Source of the DNA: Azospirillum thiophilum
Lineage (GTDB): Bacteria; Pseudomonadota; Alphaproteobacteria; Azospirillales; Azospirillaceae
Direction: 5' to 3'
Assembly (NCBI RefSeq): GCF_001305595.1
Contig: NZ_CP012404.1
Coordinates: 434,001-498,000 of the forward strand
Length of the DNA stretch: 64,000 nt
The position numbers were made by a program, and so were the translations under genes. Below the pieces are notes generated by a model that worked only from the letters and a program-made list of their open reading frames with translations, was not told where the DNA came from and did not search any database. Within the stretch, counting starts at the first letter, position 1; the number at the start of each line of letters is the position of its first letter. Positions 1-8,978 of this stretch are shown in pieces.

Positions 1-1
1 C

Positions 2-1072
2 GATCTGCTGAAGGGCGACTGGGAGCGCGACACCATCCATGGCGGTGACGGCGACGACACCATCCTGGCCGGCATCGTCACCGCCGGCAGCTATACCCAG
101 ACCCAGTCCGACCTGATCTATGGCGAGGCTGGCAACGACCGTTACATCGTCGTCAGCCAGTATGACGCGGGAACCGTCAGCTTCGACGGCGGCGCCGGGA
201 CCGACACGCTGGAACTGCGGTCGGACACCCTGACCAGCTACAACGGCTACGATCTGGAATATTACACCGACGCCGCCTCGCCGAAGATCGACATCAGCGG
301 CATGACGCTGACGGGCGTCGAGACGCTGGCCCTGACCGGCAGCCAGCGCCACAGCGTGACGATGACCGCCGCCCAGGCCGACGGCTTCGCCGGCATCACC
401 GGGGCGGCCACCGGCGACGCCTTCGCCATCGCCGGGGCGGCGCTGTCGGGCACGGTGGGCAGCGGCACCGGCAGCACGCTGCTGGCAGGCCAAGTCCAGG
501 CGGAGACGGTGAACGGCGTCACCCTGGTTCATGTCGGACTCGATGGGAGCGCGGGTGCCGACACCACCCTGCGCATCGCCGGCAGCTTCGCCGCGTCCGA
601 CATCCATCTGTCGGGCAACACCATCTCGCTGGGCCAGGCCGGCTCCGGCGGTTCGACCGGCGGCGATACGGGCGGCGGCACGGGAGGTGGCACGGGAGGT
701 GATTCTGGTGGCCAGACATTGATCGGCACCGACATGCGCGACTATCTGGCCGGCGGCAGCGGCAACGACACCATCGTCGGCAATGCCGGCAACGACTACA
801 TGATCGGCGGCGCCGGGCAGGATATTTTCGTCCAGCATGCCGATGACGGCTGGGACTGCATCGGCGACTTCCAGGCCGGCACCGGTGGCGACGTGATCGA
901 CATCCGCAGCATCGCCGGGTTCGCCAGCCTGAACGACGTGCTGACCCATTCCACCCAGGACGGCGCCGACCTGTCCATCGACCTCGGCGCCATCAATTCC
1001 ATCAAGCTGATGGGCATCGACCGCAACACCCTGACGGCGGACAATTTCCTGTTCGTCAGTCCGGTGGGGTGA
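2..1072 (+). CDS. RTX-type calcium-binding protein, C-terminal part (5' end outside window)
   Basis: The reading frame is open from the first bases of the window to a TGA at 1070-1072, so this is the last ~356 residues of a longer protein. RTX nonapeptide-like motifs occur near the window start (GGDGDDTI, GEAGNDRY) and again near 750-830 (GGSGNDTI, GNAGNDYM, GGAGQDIF). They are separated by a Gly/Thr/Ser-rich linker at about 640-720 (GGDTGGGTGGGTGGDSGG). Such repeats bind calcium in the beta-roll of type I-secreted proteins (family knowledge). The C-terminus resembles the ~90-residue tail after the RTX block that carries the secretion signal. The substrate or activity of the missing N-terminal part cannot be told. 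Confidence 0.8.
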   Translation, partial: DLLKGDWERDTIHGGDGDDTILAGIVTAGSYTQTQSDLIYGEAGNDRYIVVSQYDAGTVSFDGGAGTDTLELRSDTLTSYNGYDLEYYTDAASPKIDISGMTLTGVETLALTGSQRHSVTMTAAQADGFAGITGAATGDAFAIAGAALSGTVGSGTGSTLLAGQVQAETVNGVTLVHVGLDGSAGADTTLRIAGSFAASDIHLSGNTISLGQAGSGGSTGGDTGGGTGGGTGGDSGGQTLIGTDMRDYLAGGSGNDTIVGNAGNDYMIGGAGQDIFVQHADDGWDCIGDFQAGTGGDVIDIRSIAGFASLNDVLTHSTQDGADLSIDLGAINSIKLMGIDRNTLTADNFLFVSPVG

Positions 1073-1085
1073 TCGGTGGTGACCA

Positions 1086-1112
1086 CTCCCTCTCCCGTCA
1101 CGGGAGAGGGAG
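1086..1112. terminator. Bidirectional hairpin between convergent genes
   Basis: A perfect 12-bp stem (1086-1097 paired with 1101-1112) with a 3-nt loop lies between the RTX gene stop and the hydA stop, followed by CTTT on the plus strand. Its stem sequence CCCTCTCCCG/CGGGAGAGGG recurs in the repeat element at 13150-13304, so it is also a member of a dispersed palindromic repeat family. Confidence 0.65.
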
Positions 1113-1122
1113 CTTTGTCCTC

Positions 1123-2565
1123 CTACCGTTCCACCGCCACCGGGATGTTCAGGGCGTTGCGCTTCGCCACCGCCTCGTAGACCGGCGGGAAGGCCGGGCG
1201 GTCGACGTAGCGGCCGGCGCCGCGCACCGCGCGGCTCTCGCCCAGCGCATGGACGATGCGGCCCTGGCTCAGCGTGTAGGCCGGGGTGCCGGTGACGGTC
1301 ATGCCCTCGAAGATGTTCAGGCCGACCTTCTGCATCTGGGTTTTGGCCGAGATGGTCTTCGTCGCCTTCGGATCCCACACCACCAGATCGGCGTCGGCGC
1401 CGACCGAGACCGAGCCCTTGCGCGGATAGAGGTTGAAGATCTTCGCCGCGTTGGCGGAGGTGACGGCGACGAACTCGTTCATCGTCAGCCGGCCCGTGTT
1501 GACGCCGTGGGTCCACAGCGCGGTCATGCGGTCCTCGATGCCGGCGGTGCCGTTGGGGATCTTCGTGAAGTCGGTGCGGCCCATCGCCTTCTGCTCGGCG
1601 CAGAAGCAGCAATGGTCGGTGGCGGTGGTGTGCAGATGCCCCGCCTGCAGGCCGCGCCACAGTGCTTCCTGATGCTCCTTCGGGCGGAAGGGCGGGCTCA
1701 TGACATGGCCGGCGGCGAAGTCCCAGTCGGGGTTGCGGTAGACACCGTCATCGACCAGCAGATGGCCGGCCAGCACCTCGCCGAACACGCGCTGGCCGCC
1801 GTCCTGGCCGCGTTTGATCGCTTCCAGCGCTTCCCGTGCGGAGACATGGACGATGTAGACCGGGACGCCGAACACCTTGGCGACCTGGATGGCGCGGTTG
1901 GCCGCTTCGCCCTCGACCTCCGGCGGGCGGGAGAGGGGATGGGCCTCCGGCCCGGTCAGGCCCTGGGCCAGCAGCTTCTTTTGGAGCTGGAAGACCAGCT
2001 CGCCGTTCTCGGCATGGACGGTGGGGATGGCGCCCAGTTCCAGGCAGCGCTGGAAGCTGTTCACCAGCGTCTCGTCGTCGGCCATGATGGCGTTCTTGTA
2101 GGCCATGAAATGCTTGAAGCTGTTCACGCCATGGTCGGCGACCAGCGTGCCCATGTCCCGGTGGACGCTCTCGTCCCACCATGTCACCGCGACGTGGAAG
2201 CTGTAGTCGCCGGCCGCCTTCTCCGCCCAGCCGCGCCAAGTATGATAGGCTTCCATCAGGCTCTGCTTCGGGTTGGGAATGACGAAATCGATGATCGTCG
2301 TCGTCCCCCCGGCGAAGCCCGCGGCGGTGCCGCTGAAGAAATCCTCCGTCGTCACCGTGCCCATGAAGGGCAGCTCCATGTGGGTGTGCGGATCGATGCC
2401 GCCCGGCATGACGTAGCAGCCGCCGGCATCCACCAGCTCCGCGCCGGCCGGCGCGTCCAGCGTGTCGCCGACCGCCGCGATGAGGCCGTCCCGGCAGAGG
2501 ACGTCGGCGCGGTGCGTGCGCTCGGCGGTGACGACGGTGCCGCCGCGGATCAGGATGGTGGACAT
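1123..2565 (-). CDS. hydA: Dihydropyrimidinase / D-hydantoinase
   Basis: 480 residues, the usual family length. This amidohydrolase opens 5,6-dihydropyrimidines (or 5-substituted hydantoins) to N-carbamoyl-beta-amino acids in the cytoplasm. Visible metal-site motifs are DPHTHMEL near residue 60, the carboxylated-lysine segment SFKHFMAYKN near 150, HAENGEL and IVHVSA (histidines), and the substrate-loop region IPNGTAGIEDRM. The ATG at 2565 begins MSTILIRGG, a normal family start; a longer frame upstream only reads through the preceding gene. It is the last gene of a five-gene operon, 14 nt after rutR, and its partners (reductase, amidohydrolase) are the other two steps of reductive uracil/thymine breakdown. 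Confidence 0.93.
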   Translation of the reverse strand: MSTILIRGGTVVTAERTHRADVLCRDGLIAAVGDTLDAPAGAELVDAGGCYVMPGGIDPHTHMELPFMGTVTTEDFFSGTAAGFAGGTTTIIDFVIPNPKQSLMEAYHTWRGWAEKAAGDYSFHVAVTWWDESVHRDMGTLVADHGVNSFKHFMAYKNAIMADDETLVNSFQRCLELGAIPTVHAENGELVFQLQKKLLAQGLTGPEAHPLSRPPEVEGEAANRAIQVAKVFGVPVYIVHVSAREALEAIKRGQDGGQRVFGEVLAGHLLVDDGVYRNPDWDFAAGHVMSPPFRPKEHQEALWRGLQAGHLHTTATDHCCFCAEQKAMGRTDFTKIPNGTAGIEDRMTALWTHGVNTGRLTMNEFVAVTSANAAKIFNLYPRKGSVSVGADADLVVWDPKATKTISAKTQMQKVGLNIFEGMTVTGTPAYTLSQGRIVHALGESRAVRGAGRYVDRPAFPPVYEAVAKRNALNIPVAVER

Positions 2566-2579
2566 GCTCGGGCGCTCCC

Positions 2580-3326
2580 TCAGGGAATGGGTGGGGATTC
2601 GGGCTGAAGCGGTGTGGGGGCTTGCGGTGCTGGTGTCTGCGGTTCGGCCGCTTGGACTTCGGACAGGCCGGCGGCGCGCAGGACCATGCGCAGGACTTCG
2701 GCCGTCATGGCGTCGAAGTCCTGGCGGGTCAGGCTGCGGCGGCCCAGCACCTTGCGGATCTGCACGTCGAAATCGGCGTAATGCTGGGTCACCGCCCAGA
2801 TCATGAACAGGAACTGGCGGGCGTCGACCGGGGCCATGCGGCCGGCGGCGACCCAGCCGTCGATGACCGCGGCCTTGGCGTCGACCAGCGCTTTCAGGTC
2901 TTCGGCCAGGAAGCGTTCGACCTGGGTTCCGCCATGCAGGATCTCGTTGGCGAAGACCTTGGAGGCGTGGGGCCGCGACCGCGAGGCCTCCATCTTGGCG
3001 GTGACATAGGCGGTGAGCGTCGCCGCCGGGTCGGCGTCGGGGGTGAAGGAGGCGATCGGCGCCAGCCACAGCCGCAGGATGTTGTCCAGCACCGCCCGGT
3101 AGAGATCGTCCTTGGTGCCGAAATAATAATGCAGGTTGGCCTTGGGCAGGCCGGCCCGCTCGGCGATGTCGGCCATGGTGGCGCCGGCGAATCCCGCCTC
3201 GGCGAAGACGCGCTCGGCCGCCTTCAGGATGCGCTCGACGTTTTCACGCCGGATGCGTCCCTGGGGCGGGGCCTGGGTGGTGTCAGCCGTGTCGGCCGCC
3301 GTTTGCGCCATCGTTTTTGCCATCAC
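2580..3326 (-). CDS. rutR: TetR-family regulator, RutR-like
   Basis: 248 residues. The N-terminal HTH (about residues 25-70, ...ADIAERAGLPKANLHYYF) is typical TetR. The C-terminal half matches the RutR effector domain in recognisable stretches (RLWLAPI; IWAVTQHYADFDVQI), which in E. coli RutR bind uracil/thymine and control pyrimidine use (established for the family). It is embedded inside the operon it presumably controls, 16 nt after the amidohydrolase gene and 14 nt before hydA, implying autoregulation. A matching palindrome lies upstream of preT. It has an extra ~20-residue Ala/Thr/Gln-rich N-terminus and a Pro-rich C-terminal tail compared with E. coli RutR. Confidence 0.85.
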   Translation of the reverse strand: MMAKTMAQTAADTADTTQAPPQGRIRRENVERILKAAERVFAEAGFAGATMADIAERAGLPKANLHYYFGTKDDLYRAVLDNILRLWLAPIASFTPDADPAATLTAYVTAKMEASRSRPHASKVFANEILHGGTQVERFLAEDLKALVDAKAAVIDGWVAAGRMAPVDARQFLFMIWAVTQHYADFDVQIRKVLGRRSLTRQDFDAMTAEVLRMVLRAAGLSEVQAAEPQTPAPQAPTPLQPESPPIP

Positions 3327-3342
3327 TCTTCTTGACCGGGAT

Positions 3343-4623
3343 CTATCCCCTCTCCTCCTCGGGGAGAGGGCTAAGTTCGGCCATCGCGTTCGCGCGGTCG
3401 AGCACGGCGTGCAGCAGCACCTCGCAGCCGGCGGTCGACCATTCCGGCGTCGTCTCCTCCACCTCGTTGTGGCTGATGCCGTCGATGCAGGGAATGAAGA
3501 CCATCGCCGTCGGCGCCACCTTGGAGAGGTAGCAGGCGTCGTGCCCGGCGCCCGACACGATGTCGCGGAAGCTGTGGCCGGTGCGCTCCACCCCCTTGCG
3601 GACGGCGGCGACGCAAGTCGCGTCGAAGGCGATGGGGGCGTAGTACCAGATCTGCGTGAAGTCGCTTTCCAGCCCGATCTCGCCGGCGATGCGCTCCACC
3701 TCGGCGCGCAGCTCGCCGTCCATGGCTTTGAGGATGCCGTCGTCGGGATGGCGGAAATCGACGGTGAAGAAGACGCGGCCGGGGATGACGTTGCGGGAGT
3801 TCGGGTGGATCTGCATCAGCCCCACCGTGGCGCAGGCGAGCGGGCCGTATTTCAACCCGATGCGGTTGACCGCGTCGACCACGCGAGCGGCCCCCAGCAG
3901 CGCGTCCTTGCGGCGGAGCATCGGGGTCGGGCCGGCATGGGCCTCCTGGCCGGTGAAGGTGATCTCGTACCAGCGCTGGCCCTGGCAGTCGGTGACGACG
4001 CCGATGGTCTTGCCCTCGGCCTCCAGGATCGGCCCCTGCTCGATATGGGCCTCGAAATAGGCGCCGACCTTGCGGCCACCGACCTCCCGGTCGCCGGCAT
4101 AGCCGATGCGGGCCAGCTCCTCGCCCATGGTCCTGCCGTCGAGGTCGGCGCGCGACAGGCCGTATTCCAGGTCGAACACCCCGGCGAAGACGCCGGACGC
4201 CACCATGGCGGGGGCAAAGCGCGAGCCCTCCTCGTTGGTCCAGACCGCGACCTCGACCGGCGCCTCGGTGACGTAGTTCATGTCGTTCAGGCTGCGCACC
4301 ACCTCCAGCCCGGCCAGCACGCCATAGACGCCGTCATACTTGCCGCCGGTCGGCTGGCTGTCGAGATGGCTGCCCATGACGACCGGGGGCAGGCTGTCGT
4401 CGCGGCCGGGACGGCGGGCGAAGATGTTGCCCATCCGGTCGACCGAGACTGTGCAGCCGGCCTCCTCGCACCAGCGCACGAACAGGTCGCGGCTCTGCCG
4501 GTCGAGGTCGGTCAGCGCCAGCCGGCACACGCCGCCCTTGGGCGTGGCGCCGATCCGCGCCATGTCCATCAGGCTCTGCCACAGGCGCGAGCCGTTCACG
4601 GCGACATTCTGCGGGGTGGACAT
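3343..4623 (-). CDS. Zn-dependent M20-type N-carbamoyl-amino-acid amidohydrolase (beta-ureidopropionase class)
   Basis: 426 residues, starting MSTPQNVAVNGSRLW at ATG 4623 behind a GGAG ribosome-binding site. M20/hydantoinase-carbamoylase family motifs are visible: GSHLDSQPTGGKYDG (metal His/Asp), WTNEEGSRF (Glu pair), EAHIEQGP, GQEAHAGPTPM and SGAGHDACYL. In this operon it most likely removes the carbamoyl group from N-carbamoyl-beta-alanine or N-carbamoyl-beta-aminoisobutyrate, releasing CO2, NH3 and the beta-amino acid (inference). N-carbamoyl-L-amino acids or allantoate are alternative substrates for the same fold. The gene lies 22 nt after preA. The last codons (SPLPEEERG) sit within a CCCTCTCC-type palindrome related to the dispersed repeat seen elsewhere. 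Confidence 0.87.
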   Translation of the reverse strand: MSTPQNVAVNGSRLWQSLMDMARIGATPKGGVCRLALTDLDRQSRDLFVRWCEEAGCTVSVDRMGNIFARRPGRDDSLPPVVMGSHLDSQPTGGKYDGVYGVLAGLEVVRSLNDMNYVTEAPVEVAVWTNEEGSRFAPAMVASGVFAGVFDLEYGLSRADLDGRTMGEELARIGYAGDREVGGRKVGAYFEAHIEQGPILEAEGKTIGVVTDCQGQRWYEITFTGQEAHAGPTPMLRRKDALLGAARVVDAVNRIGLKYGPLACATVGLMQIHPNSRNVIPGRVFFTVDFRHPDDGILKAMDGELRAEVERIAGEIGLESDFTQIWYYAPIAFDATCVAAVRKGVERTGHSFRDIVSGAGHDACYLSKVAPTAMVFIPCIDGISHNEVEETTPEWSTAGCEVLLHAVLDRANAMAELSPLPEEERG

Positions 4624-4645
4624 GATTGCTCTCTCCTGAACGTCG

Positions 4646-5944
4646 TTATTCGGCAGCCGCTTCGGGGACGCGCATCGGGTTGCGGGCGTCGTTGGGCCAG
4701 GTGACGTAGGGCAGATCATTCTGCTCCGGCACCATGGCGATGCAGTCGGGCACCGGGCAGACATGGCTGCACAGGTTGCAGCCGACGCACTCCTCCTCGA
4801 CCACGGTGAAGAGGCGGCGGCCTTCGCCCGGCGCCTTCTCCCAATCGATGCGGATGGCCTGGTGCGAGGTGTCCTCGCAGACGATGTGGCAGCGGCCGCA
4901 ATCGATGCACAAGGCCGGGTCGATCACCGCCTTGGTCGAGAAGTTCATGTTCAGGTCGTTCCAGTTGACGACGTTGCGCACCGCGCGGCCGGTCAACTGG
5001 TCGAGGCTGTGGTATCCCTTCCCGTCCATCCAGTTGGACAGGCCGCCGATCATGTCCTCGACGATCTTGAAGCCGTAGGTCATCGCGGCGGTGCAGACCT
5101 GGACGTTGGTGGCCCCCAGCGCCAGGAACTCCGCCGCGTCGCGCCAGTTGGTTATGCCGCCGATGCCGCTGACCGGCATGCCGCGTGTGTCGGGGTTGCG
5201 GGCGATCTCCGCCACCATGTTCAGCGCGATCGGCTTCACCGCCGGGCCGCAATAGCCGCCGTGGCTGCCCTTGCCGTCGACCACCGGGGTCGGGGCCATG
5301 GCGTCGAGATCGACCGCGACGATGGAATTCACCGTGTTGATCAGCGAGATCGCGTCGGCGCCGCCGCGCTTCGCCGCTTCCGCCGACCACAGGATGTTGG
5401 TGATGTTGGGGGTCAGCTTGACGATCACCGGCAGGTTGACGGCGTTCTTCACCCAGCGCGTCACCTGCTCCACCATCTCCGGCACCTGCCCGATGGCGGA
5501 GCCCATGCCGCGCTCGCACATGCCGTGCGGGCAGCCGAGGTTGAGTTCGAGGCCGTCGGCGGCCCCGGTCGTGGCGATGCGGCGGGCCAGCCCGGCCCAG
5601 GCAGCTTCGGACATCGTCGCCATCAGCGAGACGACCATGGCGCGGTCGGGCCAGTCGCGCTTGACCTCCACGATCTCGTGCAGGTTGACCTCCAGCGGCC
5701 GGTCGGAGATCAGCTCGATGTTGTTGAAGCCGATCATCCGGCGGTCGGTGTCGAGGTGGGCGCCGTAGCGGCTGGAGACGTTGACCACCGGCGGATCCTC
5801 GCCCAGCGTCTTCCACACCACGCCGCCCCAGCCGGCCTTGAAGGCGCGCACGACGTTGTACGCCTTGTCGGTCGGCGGGGCCGAGGCCAGCCAGAAGGGG
5901 TTGGGGGAGCGGATGCCGGCGATGGTGCTGCTGAGATCGGCCAT
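4646..5944 (-). CDS. preA: NAD-dependent dihydropyrimidine dehydrogenase, PreA subunit
   Basis: 432 residues. The N-terminal ~330 residues form a dihydroorotate-dehydrogenase-like FMN barrel (PNPFWLASAPPTDKAYNV at the start; LNLGCPHGMCERGMGSA; SGIGGITNWRDAAEFL). The C-terminus has two 4Fe-4S clusters, CIDCGRCHIVCED and CVGCNLCSHVCPVPDC. It forms a complex with PreT and reduces uracil/thymine to the dihydro-form. ATG 5944 (MADLSSTIAG) is chosen because the frame upstream has no similarity. It follows preT by 17 nt. Confidence 0.93.
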   Translation of the reverse strand: MADLSSTIAGIRSPNPFWLASAPPTDKAYNVVRAFKAGWGGVVWKTLGEDPPVVNVSSRYGAHLDTDRRMIGFNNIELISDRPLEVNLHEIVEVKRDWPDRAMVVSLMATMSEAAWAGLARRIATTGAADGLELNLGCPHGMCERGMGSAIGQVPEMVEQVTRWVKNAVNLPVIVKLTPNITNILWSAEAAKRGGADAISLINTVNSIVAVDLDAMAPTPVVDGKGSHGGYCGPAVKPIALNMVAEIARNPDTRGMPVSGIGGITNWRDAAEFLALGATNVQVCTAAMTYGFKIVEDMIGGLSNWMDGKGYHSLDQLTGRAVRNVVNWNDLNMNFSTKAVIDPALCIDCGRCHIVCEDTSHQAIRIDWEKAPGEGRRLFTVVEEECVGCNLCSHVCPVPDCIAMVPEQNDLPYVTWPNDARNPMRVPEAAAE

Positions 5945-5961
5945 GATGTGGCTCCCTTTCC

Positions 5962-7284
5962 TCAAACGGTCAGGTGGCTGTGGATCGACAGGGCGGCCAG
6001 CTTGCCGTCCTGCACCGACTGGACCGTCAGATCCTCCCCCGTGGCGACGCAATCGCCGCCGGCCCAGACCTTGGCCAGCGTGGTGCGGTAGGCGGCGTCG
6101 ACGGCGATCTTGCCGCCAGCGGTCTCCAGGCCGGACAGCGCGTCGGCCGACAGTGTCTGCCCAACCGCCTTCAGCACCATGTCGGCCTGGAGGGTGAAGG
6201 TCTCGCCGGTGCCGGCCAGCCTGCCGTCGGCCAGCCGGGTGCGCTCGAAGGTGATGGAGGCGCTGCCGATCTCCTTGGGGGCGGCGAAGGTCTTCAGGAC
6301 GACGCCTTCGGTCTGCGCCAGCTCCTGTTCCCAGGGAGTGGCGCCCATCTGGGCGCGGCCGCGGCGGTAGACCAGCGTCACATCCTCCGCGCCAAGCCTT
6401 TTCGCCTGGATGGCGGCGTCCACCGCGGTGTTGCCGCCGCCGATCACCACCACGCTGCGGCCGACGGCCGGCGGCCGGTCCGGCGGCGCCTGCCGCACCC
6501 GCTCGATGAAGGCGGTGGCGTCCTCGACGCCCGCGCGTTCCTCGCCGGGGATGCCGAGCCGGTTGTTGGCCCCGAGGCCGAGCCCCAGGAACACCGCGTC
6601 ATTGTCGGCGCGCAGATCCTCCAGCGACAGGCCGGTGCCCAGCCTGCGGCCATGTTCCACCGCGATGCCGCCGACGCCGAGGATGAAGGCGACCTCGCGC
6701 TGGGCGAAATCGTCGGCCATCTTGTAGGGGGCGAGGCCGTATTCGTTGAGGCCGCCGGACTTCGCCTTCGCCTCGAACACCGTCACCTCATGGCCGAGCG
6801 TGGCGAGGCGATGGGCGCAGGACAGGCCGGCCGGTCCGGCCCCGACCACGGCGACCCGCTTGCCGGTGGCGGCGGCGCGGGCGAAGGGGTGGGCCGGCTC
6901 GCCGTCAATGAGGCGGTCGGTGGCGTGGCGCTGCAACCGGCCGATGGCGACCGGGCGATCCTCCGCCCGGTTGCGGACGCAGGATTGCTCGCACAGCGTC
7001 TCGGTCGGGCAGACGCGGCCGCAGGTGCCGCCCATGATGTTCTCCGCCAGGATCGTCGTCGCGGCCCCCTTCAGGTTGCCGGTGGCGATCGAGCGGATGA
7101 AGGCCGGGATGTCGATTCCGGTCGGGCAGGCCCGGATGCAGGGCGCGTCATAGCAGAACAGGCAGCGGTTCGATTCGGCGAGCGCCTGGACCGGTGTCAT
7201 CGGCGGCGTCAGGTCGGCATAAGGGGATGCCGGACGGTCCGCGTCGGGTTTCGGGGTGGTGGCGAGCGTAGCGATCAGGGTCAT
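5962..7284 (-). CDS. preT: NAD-dependent dihydropyrimidine dehydrogenase, PreT subunit
   Basis: 440 residues, beginning MTLIATLATTPKPDADR at ATG 7284. The N-terminal Fe-S domain has CLFCYDAPCIRACPTGID and GRVCPTETLCEQSC. It is followed by an FAD-binding VVGAGPAGLSCAHRLATLGH and an NAD(P)-binding VVIGGGNTAVDAAIQAKRLG, the GltD-like flavoprotein arrangement. PreT passes NADH electrons to PreA. It is the first gene of the operon; its promoter must lie in 7285-7628, where a RutR-like palindrome is present. Confidence 0.92.
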   Translation of the reverse strand: MTLIATLATTPKPDADRPASPYADLTPPMTPVQALAESNRCLFCYDAPCIRACPTGIDIPAFIRSIATGNLKGAATTILAENIMGGTCGRVCPTETLCEQSCVRNRAEDRPVAIGRLQRHATDRLIDGEPAHPFARAAATGKRVAVVGAGPAGLSCAHRLATLGHEVTVFEAKAKSGGLNEYGLAPYKMADDFAQREVAFILGVGGIAVEHGRRLGTGLSLEDLRADNDAVFLGLGLGANNRLGIPGEERAGVEDATAFIERVRQAPPDRPPAVGRSVVVIGGGNTAVDAAIQAKRLGAEDVTLVYRRGRAQMGATPWEQELAQTEGVVLKTFAAPKEIGSASITFERTRLADGRLAGTGETFTLQADMVLKAVGQTLSADALSGLETAGGKIAVDAAYRTTLAKVWAGGDCVATGEDLTVQSVQDGKLAALSIHSHLTV

Positions 7285-7393
7285 GGCGGATGGCTTCCCT
7301 TCGGTCGCGGAGCGGCGTGGCGACCGAAGCGTCAGCAACCCGTGTGCCAAACGATCCAACCTGCAACGATGAGGGGCGCACACGGCCAAAAAG

Positions 7394-7409
7394 CTGACTG
7401 TTCGGTCAA
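7394..7409. promoter_or_regulatory. Candidate RutR-type operator in the preT/ogt intergenic region
   Basis: The sequence CTGACTGTTCGGTCAA is an imperfect dyad (TGAC...GTCA) that fits the published RutR consensus TTGACCA-N2-TGGTCAA at the outer bases. It is 110 bp upstream of preT and would suit repression by the RutR-like protein in the operon. The rest of the 344-bp gap 7285-7628 shows no other clear structure; it must also hold the ogt promoter. Confidence 0.45.
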
Positions 7410-7628
7410 AAACTGACGAGATGGACAGACATGGCCCGATCATGCCAGCCATGCGGATTGCACGCAACTCGGCCTTTTGGCGCCTCTTTTGGCGGCGGAA
7501 CGCAGGAAACCCCCTTGAAGTGGAGGGCATGGAAACCGGAAACTTCGCCCTATCAAAGAGTTGCTGAGCAGGGCCGCTGCCTTCGATTTCGGCATCGCGC
7601 CTATGCAACAGGGATAGGGGGTGTCGCC

Positions 7629-8177
7629 ATGTCCGCTCCGTCCAGCCTGCTGATCGACCGCGCGGCCACTCCCATCGGCGAGTTGATCGTCGTCGCGGAT
7701 GATGACGGCGCCTTGCACGCCATCGACTGGAGCGACCATGAGCACCGGCTGCACCGCTTGCTGCGCCTGCACCATCCAGGCGGTTACGAACTGCGGCCGG
7801 CGGTCGATCCGGGTGGGCTGACGCGGGCGATGGACGCCTATTTCGCCGGCGACCTTGCGGCGATCGACCTGCTGCCGGTGCGCACCGGCGGTACGGATTT
7901 CCAACGCGCGGTGTGGGCGGCACTGCGCGGTGTTCCCTGCGGCACGACCATCACCTATCGCGAACTGGCGGCACTGGCCGGGCGCCCGGCGGCGGTGCGG
8001 GCGGCTGGGCACGCCAACGGCGCCAATCCGGTCGGCGTCGTGGTGCCCTGCCATCGGGTGGTCGGGTCGGACGGAACGCTGACCGGCTATGGCGGCGGAA
8101 TCGAGCGCAAGCGCTGGCTGCTGGACCATGAGGGGGCACCTCGCCCGGGCCGCCCCCCAAACCGCTTCCCGGGCTGA
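7629..8177 (+). CDS. ogt: Methylated-DNA--protein-cysteine methyltransferase
   Basis: 182 residues, starting MSAPSSLLIDRAATPIG at ATG 7629. The active-site motif VVVPCHRVVGSDGTLTGYGG contains the acceptor cysteine, and GTTITYRELAALAGRPAAVRAAG is the DNA-binding recognition region. The protein removes O6-alkyl groups from guanine by a suicide transfer. There is no N-terminal Ada domain, so it is of Ogt/MGMT type. It lies divergent to preT and 15 nt from the convergent bdcA stop; no functional link to either neighbour is apparent. Confidence 0.92.
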   Translation: MSAPSSLLIDRAATPIGELIVVADDDGALHAIDWSDHEHRLHRLLRLHHPGGYELRPAVDPGGLTRAMDAYFAGDLAAIDLLPVRTGGTDFQRAVWAALRGVPCGTTITYRELAALAGRPAAVRAAGHANGANPVGVVVPCHRVVGSDGTLTGYGGGIERKRWLLDHEGAPRPGRPPNRFPG

Positions 8178-8192
8178 TGCGGCAGTCCGCTC

Positions 8193-8906
8193 TCAGGCGC
8201 CGAAGCCGCCGTCGATGGTCTGGAACGAGCCGGTGATCATCGCGGCATGCGGGCCGGCGATATAGGCGGTCAGTTCGGCGACCTCGTCGGCATGGACGTG
8301 GCGCTTGATCGCCATGAAGCCATGCATGACCGGCGCCATCGGCCCGTCGGCCGGATTCATGTCGCTGTCGGTCGGGCCCGGCTGGATGGCGTTCACGGTG
8401 ATGCCGCGGTCGCCGAAGTCGCGGGCGAGGCCGCGCACCATGCCCTGGACCGCCGATTTGGTCAGGGCGTAGGCGGCCCCGCCGGCGAAGGGCATGCGGT
8501 CGCCGTTCACCGAGCCGATGACGATGATGCGGCCCCCGTCCTTCATGCGCCGCGCCGCTTCGACCGCGGCATGGTAGGGCGCGCGGACATTGATGTCGAT
8601 CATCCGGTCGACGGCGTCGGGATCGAGCGTGAGCGGATCGCCCAGCACCAGCGTACCGGCATTGACCACCAGCACATCCAGCGCGCCGCGGTCCGCCACC
8701 GTCGCGATCAGGGCGTCGCGGTCGGCACTGTCGGCGCGGATGGCTTCCGCCCCGCTTTCGGCGGCCAACGCTTCGGCGGCGTCCTTCGACCCGGCATAGG
8801 TGAAGGCGACGGCATCGCCGGCCTTGGTGAGGCGGCGGACGATGGCCTTGCCGATGCCGCGGCTGCCGCCGAGGACCAGGATGTTCCGGCCGGTGCTCTC
8901 AACCAT
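8193..8906 (-). CDS. bdcA: SDR-family protein, BdcA-like (biofilm dispersal)
   Basis: 237 residues. The SDR cofactor motif GGSRGIGKAIVRRL, the NAG motif VVNAGTL and catalytic YALTK are present. Long stretches recall E. coli BdcA (FTYAGSKDAAEALA, SADRDALI, IGSVNGDRMPFAG, LARDFGDRGITVN), a dehydrogenase-fold protein reported to bind cyclic-di-GMP and promote biofilm dispersal. ATG 8906 has an AAGGAG ribosome-binding site. It is divergent from its probable repressor gene bdcR, an arrangement also known in enterobacteria. Whether it acts as an oxidoreductase or a c-di-GMP sink here cannot be told from sequence. Confidence 0.85.
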   Translation of the reverse strand: MVESTGRNILVLGGSRGIGKAIVRRLTKAGDAVAFTYAGSKDAAEALAAESGAEAIRADSADRDALIATVADRGALDVLVVNAGTLVLGDPLTLDPDAVDRMIDINVRAPYHAAVEAARRMKDGGRIIVIGSVNGDRMPFAGGAAYALTKSAVQGMVRGLARDFGDRGITVNAIQPGPTDSDMNPADGPMAPVMHGFMAIKRHVHADEVAELTAYIAGPHAAMITGSFQTIDGGFGA

Positions 8907-8928
8907 GATGCGCTCCTTGATGAAAGTG

Positions 8929-8940
8929 TAGTGACCGCTA
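8929..8940. promoter_or_regulatory. Candidate BdcR operator 1
   Basis: TAGTGACCGCTA is an imperfect palindrome (TAGNGNNCNCTA), 23 bp upstream of bdcA. It matches operator 2 with two differences when read on the opposite strand; the two centres are 50 bp apart. Confidence 0.55.
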
Positions 8941-8978
8941 TATAAAGCCCAGCGGGGAGTTTCCGCAAGGAGAAAATA

